Positions 62,313 to 64,000 of a DNA stretch of 64,000 nt are shown piece by piece. The notes under the pieces are model-generated. The model searched no databases. It was given only the letters and a program-made list of their open reading frames with translations, and was not told where the DNA came from. The position numbers and the translations under genes were made by a program. Source of the stretch: Acidobacterium sp. S8 (GTDB lineage Bacteria > Acidobacteriota > Terriglobia > Terriglobales > Acidobacteriaceae). The DNA lies in assembly GCF_009765985.1 (NCBI RefSeq), contig NZ_LMUM01000015.1, forward strand, positions 310,001 through 374,000, read 5' to 3'. Position 1 is the stretch's first letter, and each line of letters begins with the position of its first letter.

Positions 62313-64000
62313 CTAGAATTTGAAGTTAAGCCCGAAGAGTCCTGATGTTCCGGCGCCCGGCACGATATGTGCCGGATGGATCTCGTCGATGTAGTTGCGA
62401 TTGGCTAGGTTGAAAACGTTCGCCTGCAACGATACGTGCTCACCGAGCGAATAGCTGCCCATCGCGTTGAATATCCAGTAGCTGGGTACTTGCTTAATCA
62501 GTCCAGTGGTGGGATCGAGGGGCGCGGTCGAGCTCGCGGTGCGGCTATCGACAAAATTGCCGCCCAGCCCCATCACCCAGCGGCTTGTCGGCTGATAGGT
62601 TGTCCACAGGTTGAACAGATTATCGGGAACATTGGCGAGCTTATAGCCAACCGATTGCGGATAATACTGCGAGTCCACCACCTCACTGTGCATGTAGGTA
62701 TAGCTGGAGAGCACGCGCCACTGACTGTTGATGCGGCCAGTTACGGCGAGCTCGGCTCCATCTACGCGTTGTGTTCCAGCAAGGACATACAAGAGCGAGT
62801 TCGTTGGCGATGCCTCGCGTGCGTTGTCCTTCGTCGTGCGGAAAAGATCTGCGCGCAGCGATAAGCGCGATTGATTGAAGTCCCACTTTGTGCCGGCTTC
62901 GTAGGAACGGTTGAACTCGGGCGCCAGATTCGCGGTTCCGGTGCCGGCAGGGCCGACGGTGAGCGAAAGCGTTTCCGCCGAAGGATTCCACGAGGTGCCG
63001 TAGTCGAAGTAAATGCTGCCGTTCTCGCGCGGCTTGTAGACAACGGCTCCGCGCCAGCTCGGCTTGCGGTCCAGCCGCGAGGGATAGGTAATGGTGGGAG
63101 CGCCCTGTATGACGGGGCCGTCGGCTCCGGCCTGCTTGGGAGTGGGATACGAGATGCTCTTTTCATCTGTATTGAAACGGTCAAAGCGTGCGCCGCCGGT
63201 CAGCTCCCAATGCTGCCCGAGCTGCATCGTCTCCAACAGATAAATTCCGTAACTTGTGGAGGTGGCATGCACATCGCTGGATGGCGCTGCCGTACCGGCG
63301 AAGGATTGGTCTTCATCCGGACGCAACAGGTTAGCTGTAGGAACCGTGTTGATCGTCTGTCCGGCAGCGTTCACATAATTAAAGGTTGGACGTCTCGGAT
63401 CGGAGGTTTCGCGGCCGCCTTCCGCCCCAATCACAGCGACATGCTTCATTCCGAAGGTGGTTGCGTGGATGGTAGCGTCAAGTTGATCCCACAAAAAGCT
63501 CTCGTTACTGTAGACCGCAATTTGATTGCGGTTCACGCTTACCTGGTCCGGCGGCGTCGTTGGTGTAATCGATCCAGAGGTCGCATTATTCACCTGTGGT
63601 TCGGTAATACGGGCGTGGCGTTCGCTGTTGGCATAGCGAATGCTGTTTCGCAATGTAGCCCAGCCATCGATATCGTGCTCGGCCTTGATGGTTCCCATGT
63701 TGACGTCAGTGTCGAGAAAATTGCCATCGCGGAAGCCATAATAGTTGTGCCTCGGAACCTGCGCCGGATGGTTGAAATACCAGGGGATACCATAGTCAGG
63801 AATATCGTTCTCATTGAAATGGAAGTAACTGGCTCGCAGCCGATTCGATGTTCCCAGACCCAGCGCAAATTCAGGAGCAATTCCGAAACGCTTATTCTCG
63901 GTTACATCGCGCTCGGCTACGTTAGAGTCGTGTGCCATCACGTTCAGGCGCAGAGCGGCTCCCTTGCCCAGCTTCGGCAGAGGCTCATTGATATCGGCCG
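62313..64000 (-). CDS. TonB-dependent siderophore receptor, C-terminal part, cut by window edge
   Basis: An outer-membrane beta-barrel importing ferric siderophore with energy from TonB. About 561 C-terminal residues are visible and the frame runs past base 64000 without a stop. Recognisable parts: FHFNENDIPDYGIPWYFN, IYLLETMQLGQHWELTGGARFDRF, RGAVVYKPRENGSIYFDYGTSW and the C-terminal LANRNYIDEIHP followed by LFGLNFKF with the terminal aromatic residue. These match the FhuA/FoxA-like (catecholate or hydroxamate) siderophore receptors. The plug domain lies outside the window. First gene of the operon with PKHD and PepSY genes. Confidence 0.93.
   Translation of the reverse strand, partial: ADINEPLPKLGKGAALRLNVMAHDSNVAERDVTENKRFGIAPEFALGLGTSNRLRASYFHFNENDIPDYGIPWYFNHPAQVPRHNYYGFRDGNFLDTDVNMGTIKAEHDIDGWATLRNSIRYANSERHARITEPQVNNATSGSITPTTPPDQVSVNRNQIAVYSNESFLWDQLDATIHATTFGMKHVAVIGAEGGRETSDPRRPTFNYVNAAGQTINTVPTANLLRPDEDQSFAGTAAPSSDVHATSTSYGIYLLETMQLGQHWELTGGARFDRFNTDEKSISYPTPKQAGADGPVIQGAPTITYPSRLDRKPSWRGAVVYKPRENGSIYFDYGTSWNPSAETLSLTVGPAGTGTANLAPEFNRSYEAGTKWDFNQSRLSLRADLFRTTKDNAREASPTNSLLYVLAGTQRVDGAELAVTGRINSQWRVLSSYTYMHSEVVDSQYYPQSVGYKLANVPDNLFNLWTTYQPTSRWVMGLGGNFVDSRTASSTAPLDPTTGLIKQVPSYWIFNAMGSYSLGEHVSLQANVFNLANRNYIDEIHPAHIVPGAGTSGLFGLNFKF

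Noticed and set aside
1-64000. CRISPR arrays, prophage, insertion sequences, tRNA/rRNA genes
   Set aside because: Looked for repeat-spacer arrays, transposase or integrase motifs and tRNA folds; none were seen. The repeats found are few, short and without regular spacers.

Overview
The window is chromosomal DNA, moderately GC-rich and densely coded on both strands, most likely from an acidobacterium of the class Terriglobia (Granulicella, Edaphobacter, Terriglobus or a relative). The best support is three very long FtsX/MacB-type permeases of the acidobacterial duplicated orphan permease (ADOP) kind, two of them directly behind PadR regulators. Secreted glycosidases, Ig-repeat S53 proteases and several families of short hairpin repeats also fit this group. 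This is judged from protein and repeat character, not from a database search.

Layout. 0-9 kb: start of a glycogen synthase gene (cut by the window edge), rsmA, a secreted FecR protein, ruvC with a secreted partner, an ADOP permease behind a long inverted repeat, and a purQ - CpsB-like phosphatase pair. 9-20 kb: a half-length AI-2E permease, an aldo/keto reductase, a redoxin, rarA, a GH43 enzyme with a LacI-type operator, tRNA/rRNA methyltransferase and TsaC genes, a DUF218 protein, an acyltransferase and a Tat-exported GH29 fucosidase. 20-28 kb: an autoregulated membrane-protein/XRE operon with two near-identical palindromes, a GrpB protein, then two PadR-ADOP cassettes in tandem. 28-38 kb: an SDR enzyme, a DUF4232-like lipoprotein, the heme operon hemX-hemA-hemC-hemD, and mutS-nagZ. 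38-51 kb: an exopolysaccharide priming transferase, alaC, a LytS/LytTR two-component pair, a BON/glycine-zipper protein, the sugar-phosphate operon manA-manC-pgm-pgi and a divergent nucleotide-sugar epimerase. 51-64 kb: a GH20 hexosaminidase, a MetX-like hydrolase, a small envelope cluster (DUF948-like, YtxH, BON/glycine-zipper lipoprotein), a gene-free 600 bp stretch full of hairpins, an S53 protease, and an iron-uptake operon (TonB receptor, PKHD hydroxylase, PepSY membrane protein) cut by the right edge.

Functionally, the manA-manC-pgm-pgi operon, the epimerase, the undecaprenyl-phosphate sugar transferase, the CpsB-like phosphatase and the acyltransferase together suggest production of a mannose-containing exopolysaccharide. 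GH43, GH29, GH20 and NagZ point to glycan scavenging and wall recycling. No tRNA, rRNA, CRISPR array, prophage or insertion sequence was seen. The least explained parts are the structured non-coding stretch at 56.03-56.64 kb with its repeat families, and the twin-operator XRE module at 20.3-21.1 kb.
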